The notes under the pieces: model-generated
The model's database searches: none
What the model was told of the DNA's origin: nothing
What the model saw: only the letters and a program-made list of their open reading frames with translations
Program-made: the position numbers and the translations under genes
Source: DASYTH01 sp036002505
GTDB taxonomy: Bacteria; Actinomycetota; Actinomycetes; Mycobacteriales; Pseudonocardiaceae
Assembly (NCBI RefSeq): GCF_036002505.1
Contig: NZ_DASYTH010000122.1
Span: forward strand, 18,454-82,453
Direction of reading: 5' to 3'
DNA length: 64,000 bases
Shown here: one piece after another, positions 8,680 through 17,778 of the stretch
How the letters are laid out: each line of letters starts with the position of its first letter
How positions within the stretch are numbered: the first letter of the stretch is position 1

Positions 8680-10241
8680 GCAGGCACTCCCGGCCGCACC
8701 GGAAGCCGGACGGTGAACACCGCTCCCCCGTCGCTGCCGACCTCGATGGTGCCCCGGTTGCGCCGGACCGCCTGGCCCACCAGGGCGAGCCCCAGTCCGC
8801 GGTTGCCGGGCTTGGTGGACCAGCCGCGGTCGAACGCCTCGTGCATCCGGTCCGGATCCAGCCCACGGCCGGTGTCGGCGATCCGCAGCACCAGCTCGCC
8901 GCCCTCGGTCCGCGCGGTCACGAACACCTTCGGCTGGTCACCGCCCTCGAGCGCGGCGTCCAGCGCATTGTCGATCAGGTTGCCCAGAATGGTCACCACG
9001 TCCCGGGCGCCGTCGCCGTCGAGCGCGGTTTCGTCGATCTCGGTGTCCTCGGTGATCACCAGCGCCGCGCCGCGCTCGCTGGCCTCGGCCGCCTTGCCGA
9101 GCAGCAGCGCCGCCAGCACCGGCTCGGCCACCGCACCCACCACCCGGTCGGTGAGCCGCTGTGCGATCCGCAGCTCCGCGGTGGCGAACTCGACCGCCTC
9201 CGCGGTGCGCCCGAGCTCGACCAGCGACACCACCGTGTGCAGCCGGTTGGCCGCCTCGTGCGCCTGCGAGCGCAGCGACTCGGCGAAGCCCCGCACCGAG
9301 TTGAGCTCCCCGGTCAACGCCTGCAGATCGGTGTGGTCCCGCAGGGTCACCACGCTGCCGTGCGCCCGGTCGCCGGCGTGCACCGGCGCGGAGTTGACCA
9401 CCAGCACCCGGCGGTCGGTCAGCCGGATCTCGTCGTGCGCCACCCCGGCGAGGCTCGCCGCCAGCGCCTCCGGCAACCCGAGCTCGTCGACCCGCCGGCC
9501 CTCCACGCCGCCGGACAGGTCCAGCAGCTCGCGCGCGCCGTCGTTGCACAGGGTCACCCGGCGATCCTTGTCGACCAGCAGCAACCCCTCGCGCACCGCG
9601 TGCAGGATCGCCTCGTGGTAGTCGATCCGCCGGCCCAACTCGGCGGGCGCCAGCCCGTGCGTCTGCCGGCCGATCCGCCGGCTCACCAGGTAGGTGCTGG
9701 TGCATCCGACGGCGAGCGCGATGCCGGCCGCGATGAGCAGCGGCACCAGCCGGTCCCGCATCTGCCCGGCGATGGCCTCCACCGTGATGCCGACGCTGAC
9801 CAGGGCCACCACCTTGTGGTCCGCGCTGAACACCGGGACCACGGCCCGCACCGAGGGGCCGAGCGTGCCGGTGTAGGTCTCGGTGAACACCTGGCCGGCC
9901 AGGGCCTGCTCGGTGTGCCCGAGGAACTGGCCGCCGATCATCGCCGGGTTCGGGTGCGTCCACCGCCGGCCGGCCGGGTTCATGATCGTGATGAAGTCGA
10001 CGCCGGTGTCCGACCGGATCTCCTCGGCCATCGGCTGCAGGACCGCGCTCGGATCGGCGGAGGCCACCGCCTCGACGACGGACGGCGCGTCCGCGACGGT
10101 GCTCGCCACCGACACCGACTTCTCCCGCGCGGCGTCCTCGGTGTGCTCGGCCACGTCGACATAGACGAACACCGCCACGCCGGCCACCAGCAGGCTCACG
10201 ATGATCACCTGCAGCACCAGCAGCTGTCGGGCAAGGCTCAT
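8676..10241 (-). CDS. Sensor histidine kinase, CitA/DcuS-like
   Basis: A membrane sensor kinase. From the ATG at 10241 it has a first membrane helix ('LLVLQVIIVSLLVAGVAVFV'), an extracytoplasmic PAS-like sensor of about 130 residues, a second membrane helix ('LLIAAGIALAVGC'), a cytoplasmic PAS domain ('YHEAILHAVREGLLLVD'), the phosphoacceptor histidine in 'SQAHEAANRLH', and the ATPase domain with the N-box 'LGNLIDNALDA' and G-boxes 'DTGRGLDPD' and 'GLGLALVG'. A longer frame opens at 10289, but the added residues look unlike a membrane sensor start. This domain order is the Cit/Dcu family, which senses citrate or C4-dicarboxylates. Confidence 0.9.
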   Translation of the reverse strand: MSLARQLLVLQVIIVSLLVAGVAVFVYVDVAEHTEDAAREKSVSVASTVADAPSVVEAVASADPSAVLQPMAEEIRSDTGVDFITIMNPAGRRWTHPNPAMIGGQFLGHTEQALAGQVFTETYTGTLGPSVRAVVPVFSADHKVVALVSVGITVEAIAGQMRDRLVPLLIAAGIALAVGCTSTYLVSRRIGRQTHGLAPAELGRRIDYHEAILHAVREGLLLVDKDRRVTLCNDGARELLDLSGGVEGRRVDELGLPEALAASLAGVAHDEIRLTDRRVLVVNSAPVHAGDRAHGSVVTLRDHTDLQALTGELNSVRGFAESLRSQAHEAANRLHTVVSLVELGRTAEAVEFATAELRIAQRLTDRVVGAVAEPVLAALLLGKAAEASERGAALVITEDTEIDETALDGDGARDVVTILGNLIDNALDAALEGGDQPKVFVTARTEGGELVLRIADTGRGLDPDRMHEAFDRGWSTKPGNRGLGLALVGQAVRRNRGTIEVGSDGGAVFTVRLPVRPGVPA

Positions 10242-10324
10242 GGCCACAGTGTCCAACTCGAAACGAGGAACATTCAAAGGCCACGGCACGGTAGAGCATG
10301 GATCAAGTTGGCTGGTGGGTGGGG

Positions 10325-10362
10325 CCGACCACTCGGGCGGGCCGGCGGCCCACCCTCGCTAG
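10325..10362. repeat. Intergenic GC-rich element, family H, copy 1
   Basis: A 38-bp segment starting 'ccgaccactcgggcggg' and ending 'caccctcgctag' matches 41791-41828 at 33 of 38 positions by eye, and more loosely the reverse strand of 61850-61890. Here it lies in the promoter region between the divergent kinase and symporter genes. Confidence 0.55.
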
Positions 10363-10446
10363 ACCGGCATTTTGAATGCCCCTCAGGGTGTGAACGATAT
10401 GTACGGAAACGTGACCCGGGTCATACCCGAGCGGATAGTGCGGGCC

Positions 10447-11790
10447 GTGTCCACGACCTCAGAGGCGGCGCCCCGGCGCAGCGGCGACCGCACCCACTAC
10501 CTGTACCTCGCGGTGATCCTGGCCGTGCTCCTCGGCATCGTGGTCGGCTTCGCCTTCCCCGAGTTCGCGAAGTCGTTGAAACCGCTGGGCGACGGGTTCG
10601 TCAAGCTGATCAAGATGATGATCAGCCCGATCATCTTCTGCACGATCGTGCTCGGCATCGGCCGGGTGGCCAAGGCCGCGACCGTCGGCAAGGTCGGCGC
10701 GCTCGCGATCGGCTACTTCCTGGTGATGTCCACGGTCGCGCTGATCATCGGGCTGCTGGTCGGCAACGTGCTCAACCCCGGCAGTGGCCTCAAGCAGGGC
10801 GCACCGCCGGCCGCACCGCCCCAGAACACCAACGAGTTCCTGCTCAACATCATCCCGGACACCCTGCTGTCCTCGCTCACCGCGGGCAACGTGCTGCAGA
10901 CGTTGCTGGTCTCGCTGCTCGTCGGGTTCGCGCTGCTGGCGCTCCGCGGTGCGGGCGCGCCGATCCTGCGCGGCATCGAGCACATCCAGCGGCTGATCTT
11001 CAAGATCCTCGCCATGGTGATGTGGACGGCCCCGGTCGGCGCGTTCGGCGCGATCGCCGCGGTGGTCGGCGCCACCGGGTGGAGCGCGCTGAAGAGCCTC
11101 GCGGTGATCATGCTCGGGTTCTACATCACCTGCGTGATCTTCGTGTTCGGTGTGCTCGGCACACTGCTCTGGACCGTGGCCCGGGTCAACCTCCTTGCCC
11201 TGCTCCGGTACCTGGGCCGGGAGTTCCTGCTCATCCTGGGCGCGTCGTCCTCCGAGGTGGCGCTGCCCCGGCTGATCGCCAAGATGGAGCACCTCGGCGT
11301 GAGCCGGCCGGTCGTCGGCATCACCGTGCCCACCGGCTACTCGTTCAACCTCGACGGCACGGCCATCTACCTGACCATGGCGACGCTGTTCATCGCCAGC
11401 GCGAAGGGCACACCGCTGACCCTCGGCGAGCAGATCTCGTTGCTGCTGTTCATGATCGTGGCGTCCAAGGGCGCCGCGGGGGTGAGCGGAGCGGGGCTCT
11501 CCACGCTCGCCGGCGGGTTGCAGGCACACCGGCCGGACCTGGTCAGCGGCGTCGGGCTGATCGTCGGCATCGACCGGTTCATGTCCGAGGCCCGCTCGCT
11601 GACCAACTTCGCCGGCAACGCGGTGGCCACCGTGCTGGTCGGCGTCTGGACCCAGGAGTTCGACCGGGACCGGGCCGGCCGCGTGCTGGCCGGCGAGGAC
11701 CCGTTCGACGAAGCGACCATGGTCGACGACGGCGGCGACCGGTCGGCCGCGGGCGCGGACGGCGAGACCACGCCCGCGGTAAGGGGGTAA
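10447..11790 (+). CDS. Cation:dicarboxylate symporter family transporter (DctA-like)
   Basis: A secondary transporter of the DAACS (DctA/GltP) family that takes up C4-dicarboxylates such as succinate, fumarate and malate with protons or sodium. It has the family's re-entrant loop and signature segments: 'LIKMMISPIIFCTIVLGIG', the serine-rich 'LGASSSEVALPRLIAKM', 'VPTGYSFNLDGTAIYLTMA' and 'FAGNAVATVLVG'. About eight membrane helices are visible. I prefer the GTG at 10447, just ahead of 'STTSEAAPRRSGD'; the frame is open back to 10372. It is divergent from the CitA/DpiA-like two-component system, which very likely controls it. Confidence 0.9.
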   Translation: MSTTSEAAPRRSGDRTHYLYLAVILAVLLGIVVGFAFPEFAKSLKPLGDGFVKLIKMMISPIIFCTIVLGIGRVAKAATVGKVGALAIGYFLVMSTVALIIGLLVGNVLNPGSGLKQGAPPAAPPQNTNEFLLNIIPDTLLSSLTAGNVLQTLLVSLLVGFALLALRGAGAPILRGIEHIQRLIFKILAMVMWTAPVGAFGAIAAVVGATGWSALKSLAVIMLGFYITCVIFVFGVLGTLLWTVARVNLLALLRYLGREFLLILGASSSEVALPRLIAKMEHLGVSRPVVGITVPTGYSFNLDGTAIYLTMATLFIASAKGTPLTLGEQISLLLFMIVASKGAAGVSGAGLSTLAGGLQAHRPDLVSGVGLIVGIDRFMSEARSLTNFAGNAVATVLVGVWTQEFDRDRAGRVLAGEDPFDEATMVDDGGDRSAAGADGETTPAVRG

Positions 11791-11795
11791 GGAAA

Positions 11796-11838
11796 GGTCG
11801 CGGTGGGTTGCTCCGTCGGAAGGCGGCCCACCGCGACC
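11796..11838. terminator. Hairpin terminator after the dicarboxylate symporter
   Basis: Perfect 12-bp arms 'ggtcgcggtggg' (11796-11807) and its complement (11827-11838) surround a 19-base loop, starting 6 bases past the symporter stop. No T-tract follows; the 21-bp-unit array begins just after it. Confidence 0.75.
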
Positions 11839-11840
11839 GG

Positions 11841-11985
11841 GCGTGTTGGTCCCTGGCGTCGGCGTGTTGGCATCAGGCGCAGTCATGTTGGCTTGTGGCG
11901 CGGCCATGTCGGCCCGTGTTCCGCGCCAGGGGCCAATTCACCGACGCCACGCGCAAACATGGCGACGTGAGAAGCCAACACACGG
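11841..11985. repeat. 21-bp-unit array with inverted halves, family C, copy 1
   Basis: Four 21-bp units beginning with variants of 'gcgtgttggc' (11841-11861, 11862-11882, 11883-11903, 11904-11924) are followed by units in the opposite sense (11933-11953, 11954-11974 and a partial one) containing 'ccaaca' or 'caaaca'. The whole can fold into a long imperfect hairpin. It fills the space between two convergent genes and ends one base before the ligase stop codon. A related array is at 54651-54858. Confidence 0.75.
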
Positions 11986-13626
11986 TTAGTCGAGCATGAT
12001 CACATCGAGGGTGCCGTCGGCGTAGCGGCGGCGGAGCTCCTTCTTGTCGAACTTGCCGACGCTGGTCTTGGGGACCTCGGGGATGACGCTCCAGCGTTCG
12101 GGGACCTGCCACCAGTCGATGCGGCCGGCGAGGAAGTCGCGCAGCTCGGCGACGGTGGCGGAGCGGCCGGCCTGGAAGACCACAGCGGCGAGCGGGCGTT
12201 CCTGCCAGCGGACGTCGGGGACGGCGATCACGGCGGCCTCGGCCACCGCGGGATGGGTCATGAGCTGGCTTTCCAGCTCCACCGAGGAGATCCACTCGTC
12301 GCCGGAGCGGATCACGTCCTTGGCCCGGTCGGTCAGCGTCAGGTAGCCGTCCGGGGTGAGCGTGCCGATGTCGCCGGTGCGCAGCCAGCCGCCGGTGAAC
12401 CGGGACGGGGCCTCGCGGTCGGAGGGTTCCGGCTTGTAGTAGGAGCTGGCGATCCACGGGCCGCGGATCTCCAACTCCCCCACGCTTTTCCCGTCGTGCG
12501 GGATCGGGCGGCCGTCCGCACCGATGAGCCGCGCCTCCAGCGACGGCAGCAGGCGGCCCTGGGTGATCCGGTAGTGCCAGGCGTCCTCCTCGCTGACCCC
12601 GGCCGGCGGGTGCGCCACCGCGGCGATCGGCGACGTCTCGGTCATCCCCCAGCCCTGCACGATGCGAACCCCGTGCCGCTCCTGGAACTCCCGCATCAGC
12701 GAGGGCGGGCAGGTGGCGCCGCCGGCCAGCACCATGCGCAGCGACGAGACATCCCCAGAGTGCGCGCGCAGGTGCTCGAGCACGCCCGACCAGGTGGTGG
12801 TCACCGCGGCGGCCATGGTCGGCCGCTCCCGCACGATCATGGCCACCAGCGACTCCGGCTGCAGGAACCGGTCCGGCAGCAGAAGTCCCGCCCCGGCAAG
12901 CAGTGCGGCGTAGGGCATGCCCCAGGCGTTGACGTGGAACATCGGCACCACCGGCATCAGCACGTCCAGCGGGCTCATGCCGTGCGCCGCGGGGGTGTTC
13001 ACCGCCATGCTGTGCAGGTAGATCGACCGGTGGCTGTACGCGACGCCCTTGGGCTCCCCGGTGGTGCCGCTGGTGTAGCAGAGCGCGGCCGCGCTGTCCT
13101 CGTCCGGGTCCTCCCAGTCGTAGTGGACCGACTGTGCGGCAAGGAGTTCCTCGTAGTCGTGGGTGAGCTTGCCGGCGCTGCGCATGACCGCCGGGCGCCC
13201 GCTGCCGACGACCACCACGTGCTCCACGGTGGGCAGCTCCGGCAGCAGCTCGGCGAACCGCGGCAGCGCCGTCTCGTTGACCAGGATCACCCGGTCTTCG
13301 GCGTGGTTGATCGTGTACACCAGCTGGTGCTTGGAGAACCGCAGGTTGATCGTGTGCAGCACGGCGCCCATCGCCGGCACCGCGAGGTAAGCCTCGAGAT
13401 GCTCGGCGTTGTTCCACATGAACGTGCCGACCCGCTGGTCGCCGGTCACGCCGAGGGCGCGCAACGCGTTGGCCAGCTGGGCGCAGCGCAGGCCCAGCTC
13501 CCCGTAGGAGCGGTACCGCGCCGCCGTCCCGGTCCAGGTCGCGGCCCGGCTGTCGGCGTGCACCGTGGTGCCGTAGCGCAGCATCCGGGCGACCGTGAGC
13601 GGGGCGTCCTGCATGGTGCTCTTCAC
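11986..13626 (-). CDS. Long-chain/medium-chain fatty-acid--CoA ligase (AMP-binding)
   Basis: An acyl-CoA synthetase of the ANL superfamily: it adenylates a carboxylic acid with ATP and transfers the acyl group to CoA. The P-loop-like motif 'YTSGTTGEPKG' lies near residues 184-194, followed by 'GWGMTETSPIAA', 'GWLRTGDIG' and the C-terminal lysine region 'PKTSVGKFDKKELR'. Length (546) is normal. I start it at the GTG at 13626, which overlaps the PucR-type regulator stop by 4 bases (GTGA); an ATG lies 12 bases further in. The coupling to the regulator suggests the two act on the same substrate. Confidence 0.9.
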   Translation of the reverse strand: MKSTMQDAPLTVARMLRYGTTVHADSRAATWTGTAARYRSYGELGLRCAQLANALRALGVTGDQRVGTFMWNNAEHLEAYLAVPAMGAVLHTINLRFSKHQLVYTINHAEDRVILVNETALPRFAELLPELPTVEHVVVVGSGRPAVMRSAGKLTHDYEELLAAQSVHYDWEDPDEDSAAALCYTSGTTGEPKGVAYSHRSIYLHSMAVNTPAAHGMSPLDVLMPVVPMFHVNAWGMPYAALLAGAGLLLPDRFLQPESLVAMIVRERPTMAAAVTTTWSGVLEHLRAHSGDVSSLRMVLAGGATCPPSLMREFQERHGVRIVQGWGMTETSPIAAVAHPPAGVSEEDAWHYRITQGRLLPSLEARLIGADGRPIPHDGKSVGELEIRGPWIASSYYKPEPSDREAPSRFTGGWLRTGDIGTLTPDGYLTLTDRAKDVIRSGDEWISSVELESQLMTHPAVAEAAVIAVPDVRWQERPLAAVVFQAGRSATVAELRDFLAGRIDWWQVPERWSVIPEVPKTSVGKFDKKELRRRYADGTLDVIMLD

Positions 13627-14834
13627 CGCTCGCGACCCCGTTCCCGGACGTTGCGCAGCTCCCACGCGGTGAGGGCGAGCGAGACGGCGACGAACGTGGC
13701 GCGGCCCTTCAACGGCCGCCCGAGTAACCCCTCCAGCCGGTTGAGCCGGTTCAGCACGGTGTTGCGGTGGCAGTAGAGGCGGGTCGCGGTGTGCGCCACC
13801 GAGCAGTTCGTGTCGATCCACACGGCGAGCGTGGTGAGCAGGTGCCGGCCTTCCCGCCCGGGCAGGTCCAGCACCGGCCCGAGCAGCTCGCGCACCAGCA
13901 TGTCGGCGAGGTCCGGGGAGCGGACCAGCAGCGCCTCCGGCAGGTGGTCCTCGAGCGTCGCCAGACCGGGCGCGCCGGCCGGCAGGGTGGCCATCGCGAT
14001 GGAGGCGAGCTGGAAGCCCTCGTCGACCTGGCCCAGCCCGGCGACCACCGGGCCGGCGCCGCCACGGCCGCGCATGGCCGGACGCAGCCGGCGCAGCACC
14101 GCTTCCGGGCCGGACTTCTCCAGCGCCACCAACCCGACCAGCACCTCCCCGCTGACCTGCCAGACCGACCGGAAACCGCCGGCCGCCAACGTTTCCGCGG
14201 CCATCTCCACGCCGGGCCGGCCGGCGGACGTCGGCTCCACCGCGAACACCAGGTACGGGCTGTCCGCCGGCAGGTCCAGCTTGACCGCGGCGTCCTCCAG
14301 GAACGAGGCGTCCCGGCCGCGGCCGCGGAGCAGCTCGTCGACCATGGCGCGGCGGCGCTGCTCGGCCATCCGCAGCAGCTCCAGCTCGGTGCGGTGGTAG
14401 TGGTAGCAGGTGGCGGCCTCGGCGGAGACCTCGTCGATGATCAGCCAGAGCGAGCCGGCCAGCTCGAGCAGGGCCGGGTCGCCGGCGGCGCAGTCCACCA
14501 GCTCCTGCCAGACGGCGAGGCCGGCCAGCCGGTACGAGCGCAGCACCGAGTCCAGCGGGACTCCCCGCTCGGCCTGCCGCCGGGCGCCGGCCCGGATGAC
14601 CGCGTACGGCTCGCCGCCGGCATCCCCGGTGAGCAGCCGCAGCACCGCGTCGGTGTTGTCCCGGCAGGACTTGCGCAGATCCGGCAGCGACACCAGCGCG
14701 GTGTCCAGGTAGGCGGAGTTCTTCGCGACGATGTGCCCGACCCAGCGGTCGGCGATCCCGTCCAGCCGGTCGCGCAGCACCCCGATCAGCCCGGGGCCCG
14801 CCTCGACATCCTCGACACTCTCCAGCGCTGCCAT
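13623..14834 (-). CDS. PucR-family transcriptional regulator
   Basis: A 403-residue regulator. It lacks an N-terminal receiver; the first half is an all-helical region ('VLRDRLDGIADRWVGHIV', then 'LRSYRLAGLAVWQELVD'), and the end carries the PucR/CdaR helix-turn-helix 'NCSVAHTATRLYCHRNTVLNRLNRLEGLLG'. This class controls purine, sugar-acid, fatty-acid and aromatic catabolism genes in actinobacteria. It is translationally coupled to the acyl-CoA ligase and divergent from the molybdenum hydroxylase genes across a 181-bp gap, so it may control both. Confidence 0.9.
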   Translation of the reverse strand: MAALESVEDVEAGPGLIGVLRDRLDGIADRWVGHIVAKNSAYLDTALVSLPDLRKSCRDNTDAVLRLLTGDAGGEPYAVIRAGARRQAERGVPLDSVLRSYRLAGLAVWQELVDCAAGDPALLELAGSLWLIIDEVSAEAATCYHYHRTELELLRMAEQRRRAMVDELLRGRGRDASFLEDAAVKLDLPADSPYLVFAVEPTSAGRPGVEMAAETLAAGGFRSVWQVSGEVLVGLVALEKSGPEAVLRRLRPAMRGRGGAGPVVAGLGQVDEGFQLASIAMATLPAGAPGLATLEDHLPEALLVRSPDLADMLVRELLGPVLDLPGREGRHLLTTLAVWIDTNCSVAHTATRLYCHRNTVLNRLNRLEGLLGRPLKGRATFVAVSLALTAWELRNVRERGRER

Positions 14835-15015
14835 GGAGTCACGATGCTCGTTTTGCCCCCGAACGGCAAGATTCCGCCGTCTGGAGGATGTGCAATGCGC
14901 ACAAGGAGCAGTGGCCTGGACTGAGCGCTACAACCAGTGATCGGCCGGTCCGGCGCTGCGACTATTGAGTCTGATGTGGATTCACCCGAGTCGGCGCTGA
15001 CGAGGAGCTTCCCCG

Positions 15016-17184
15016 ATGGCCGAGCCCACCGCCACACCTGACCAGCCGGCCGTCGGACGCCGGCGGTTCCTCACCTACGTGATCGCCGCGCCCACGCTCA
15101 CCATGGGCGCGTCGCTGTCCGCGGAAACCGCGTCGGAGGCCACCCCCGGCCTGCCGGACATCGTCGACCTCACCGACGCCCTGGTGCTGGCCGCCGCGCC
15201 GACCGTGCACAACCTCGTCGTCGAGATCACCCCGGCCAACCGCGTCGTCGTTCAGCTGCCGCGGGAGGAGGTCGGCCAGGGCATCACGACCACGTTCGCC
15301 ATGATCGTCGCCGAGGAGCTGGACGCCCGGCTGGCCGACGTCGAGGTGCGGTTGCAGGACGCCACGCCGGCCAACCTGATGAACCAGCTCACCGGCGGCT
15401 CGGCGTCGGTCTCCGTGCTGTACCAACCGATGCGTGAGGTCACCGCGGCCATGCGGGCCCGGCTGGTGACCGCCGCCGCGCACCGCTGGGGCCTGCCGGC
15501 CGGCTCACTGTCCACACGCGACACGATGGTGATCGCGCCGGACGGTCGGACCGCCGGGTACGGCTCGCTGTCCGCGGACGCCGCGCGGGTGCTGCTGCCG
15601 GAGGTTTCCGCGGCACCCAAGGATCCCACGCGGTTCACGGTGATCGGCACGCCGCGCAACCGGATCGACGCGCTGGACATCGTCACCGGGCGGGCGAGGT
15701 ACACCCACGACCTGGACGTGCCCGGCGCCAAGCCGACCGTGGTGGCCCGGCCGCCGACGATCAGGGGCACGGTCGCCTCGGTGGACGACTCGGTGGCCCG
15801 CGGCATGCCCGGAGTCCTCGCGGTGACCCGGATCCCGACCGGCGTCGCGGTCACCGCGGAGACCTTCGACCAGGCGCAGCAGGCCCGGGACGCGCTGAAG
15901 ATCACCTGGAACCCCGGGCCCGTTGCCGGAATGTCGGATGTCGACATTCGGACCCGACTGCGCGCGGCGGCTCCGCCGTTCGTGCTGCCGCCGCTGGGCA
16001 CGCTCACCGTCGAGGGCGAGTTCAGCTTCGCCTTCCTCAACCACGCGCCGCTGGAGGTGATGGGCGCGATCGCCGACGTGCGCGCCGACCGGGCCGAGGT
16101 GTGGATGCGCTCGAAGAGCCCGATTCCCGCCCAGGCCGCGGTGGCCGCCGCGGTCGGGTTGCCGCAGAGCGCGGTGACGCTGCACCCGATCCGCGGCGGC
16201 GGCTCGTTCGGGCGCGGGCTGTTCTTCGACGCCGGGCCCGAGGCCGCGCTGGTGTCCAAGGCGATCGGGCGGCCGGTCAAGCTGCTCTACACCCGGGCCG
16301 ACGACATGCACCACGGCCGGATGCGCCCGGCCAGCTTCCACCGCGTCCGGGCCACCTACCTGCTCGGCACCGTGCTGTCCTACGAGCACCGGGTCGGCGC
16401 GGTGGAGCTGGATCTGCGGCACGGCTTCGGCGACGTGATCACCGCGCTGGGCGCCGGCCTGCTGCCGGGACCGTTCGCGCAGACCGTGTTCCACCTGACC
16501 CAGAACATGCCGTACAACTTCGGCGTCGAGACCTACCTGCTGGGCGAGGTCCCGCTCGGGGTGGCGACCAGCTCGTGGCGGTCGATCTACTCCGGCGCGG
16601 TGGCGGTGGCCGACGAGATCATGGTCGACGAGATCGCCCGGCGGCTCGGCCAGGACCCGGTCGCGTTCCGGCTGGCGCGGCTGTCCGGCGCGCGCGAGCG
16701 GGCGGTGGTGCAGAAGGTGGCCACCGAGGGCGGCTGGGGGCGCGCGCTGCCACCCGGGCACGCCCAGGGTGTGGCGATCCACGAGGAGTACAAGGGCTGC
16801 GCGGCGGTTCTGGTGGAACTCGACGCGACCGGAACCGAGCCGCGGGTGACCAAGGCGGTGGTCGCGGTGGACGTCGGCCGGGCGATCAACCCGCGCGGGC
16901 TGGAGGCGCAGCTGGCCGGCGTGGTGGTGGACGGGATCTCGGCCACCCTGCGCGCCGGCAACCACATCGACAACGGCGCGGTGCGCGAGTCCAGCTTCAC
17001 CGACTTCAAGTGGGCCCGGATGCGGCACAGTCCACTTCAGACAGAGGTGCACGTCATGCCGCCCAGCACCGGAAAACCCGGCGGCGCGGGCGAACTGGGC
17101 TTCCCGGCGGCCGCCGCCGCGGTGGCCAACGCCTACGCCCGGGCCACCGGAACCCGTCCGCGCAGCTTCCCGATCGCCGGCTGA
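15016..17184 (+). CDS. Molybdenum hydroxylase large subunit, isoquinoline 1-oxidoreductase beta-like
   Basis: The large molybdopterin-binding subunit of a xanthine-dehydrogenase-family enzyme of the IorB type, which hydroxylates N-heterocycles or oxidises aldehydes. It has a twin-arginine signal ('GRRRFLTYVIAAP', residues about 15-27) and probably acts outside the membrane. MoCo-binding segments include 'GQGITTTFAMIVAEELD', 'IRGGGSFGRGLF', 'VATSSWRSIYSG' and the C-terminal 'GKPGGAGELGFPAAAAAVAN', which includes the catalytic-glutamate region. The 722-residue length is typical. It is followed 11 bases later by the iron-sulfur subunit. The substrate cannot be told; the coupled acyl-CoA ligase hints at aldehyde-to-acid-to-CoA flow (inference). 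Confidence 0.88.
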   Translation: MAEPTATPDQPAVGRRRFLTYVIAAPTLTMGASLSAETASEATPGLPDIVDLTDALVLAAAPTVHNLVVEITPANRVVVQLPREEVGQGITTTFAMIVAEELDARLADVEVRLQDATPANLMNQLTGGSASVSVLYQPMREVTAAMRARLVTAAAHRWGLPAGSLSTRDTMVIAPDGRTAGYGSLSADAARVLLPEVSAAPKDPTRFTVIGTPRNRIDALDIVTGRARYTHDLDVPGAKPTVVARPPTIRGTVASVDDSVARGMPGVLAVTRIPTGVAVTAETFDQAQQARDALKITWNPGPVAGMSDVDIRTRLRAAAPPFVLPPLGTLTVEGEFSFAFLNHAPLEVMGAIADVRADRAEVWMRSKSPIPAQAAVAAAVGLPQSAVTLHPIRGGGSFGRGLFFDAGPEAALVSKAIGRPVKLLYTRADDMHHGRMRPASFHRVRATYLLGTVLSYEHRVGAVELDLRHGFGDVITALGAGLLPGPFAQTVFHLTQNMPYNFGVETYLLGEVPLGVATSSWRSIYSGAVAVADEIMVDEIARRLGQDPVAFRLARLSGARERAVVQKVATEGGWGRALPPGHAQGVAIHEEYKGCAAVLVELDATGTEPRVTKAVVAVDVGRAINPRGLEAQLAGVVVDGISATLRAGNHIDNGAVRESSFTDFKWARMRHSPLQTEVHVMPPSTGKPGGAGELGFPAAAAAVANAYARATGTRPRSFPIAG

Positions 17185-17195
17185 AGGAGCGTTCG

Positions 17196-17648
17196 ATGCC
17201 CAACTACACGTTCGTGCTGAACGGCTCGCCGGTGACCGTCAACGCGCCGCCGGACATGCCGATGCTGTGGGTGCTGCGGGACATCCTCGGGGTCACCGGG
17301 CCGAAATACGGCTGCGGCGTCGGGGTGTGCCGGGCCTGCACCAGCCATCTCAACGGTGCAGCGTTCAACCCGTGCGTGACCCCGGTCGCGGACTGCGCCG
17401 GCCAGCGGGTCACCACGATCGAGGGCCTCGCCGAGGGTGACACCCTGCACCCGGTTCAACAGGCCTGGCTCGAGGAGGACGTCGCCGCGTGCGGCTTCTG
17501 CCAGGCCGGTCAGATCATGGCCGCGGCCGCTCTCCTTGCCACCAAGCCGAACCCGACCGACGACGACATCGACACGATCGACAACGTCTGCCGGTGCGGC
17601 ACCTACCACCGGATCCGCAAAGCCATCAAGCGCGCAGCTGCCGGGTAG
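17196..17648 (+). CDS. (2Fe-2S)-binding subunit of molybdenum hydroxylase, IorA-like
   Basis: The 150-residue electron-transfer subunit. It has the plant-ferredoxin-type cluster motif 'KYGCGVGVCRACT' plus a later Cys in 'FNPCVTP', and the second cluster motif 'CGFCQAGQI...CRCGTYHRIRKAI' that links to the Mo site. The ATG at 17196 is preceded by 'gaaggagc', a good ribosome binding site. It forms an operon with the large subunit. A separate FAD subunit is absent, as expected for the IorAB two-subunit type. Confidence 0.93.
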   Translation: MPNYTFVLNGSPVTVNAPPDMPMLWVLRDILGVTGPKYGCGVGVCRACTSHLNGAAFNPCVTPVADCAGQRVTTIEGLAEGDTLHPVQQAWLEEDVAACGFCQAGQIMAAAALLATKPNPTDDDIDTIDNVCRCGTYHRIRKAIKRAAAG

Positions 17649-17651
17649 GTG

Positions 17652-17700
17652 CGATGAAGGCGTCCTTTCTCACGCCCAGTGCGAGGAAAGACGCATTCAC
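17652..17700. repeat. Intergenic hairpin repeat, family D, copy 1
   Basis: Imperfect inverted arms 'gaaggcgtcctttctcacgc' and 'gcgaggaaagacgcattc' surround the loop 'ccagt', a few bases after the iorA-like stop. A related element in a different setting is at 41910-41958. It lies between convergent genes and could end transcription from both sides. The arms can be mistaken for a tiny coding region reading 'MKASFLT', which I reject. Confidence 0.65.
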
Positions 17701-17778
17701 CGGACCACCCCGGCGAGCCATGCGAACTCACTCACCCAACCCAGCCCCAGGCACAACCCACCACGTCTGAAACACGCC

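Noticed and set aside
11841..11985. The 21-bp arrays as coding sequence or CRISPR
   Set aside because: Translations are empty heptapeptide repeats without a ribosome binding site. There are no constant repeats with unique spacers and no cas genes in the window.
8841..11999. A 1052-codon open frame on the plus strand, across the kinase and symporter genes
   Set aside because: It runs antisense to the kinase and out of frame with the symporter, with low-complexity content; both real genes have clear motifs.
17654..17770. A short protein beginning MKASFLT after the iorA-like gene
   Set aside because: It is the translated arm of the family D hairpin; no ribosome binding site and no conserved length.
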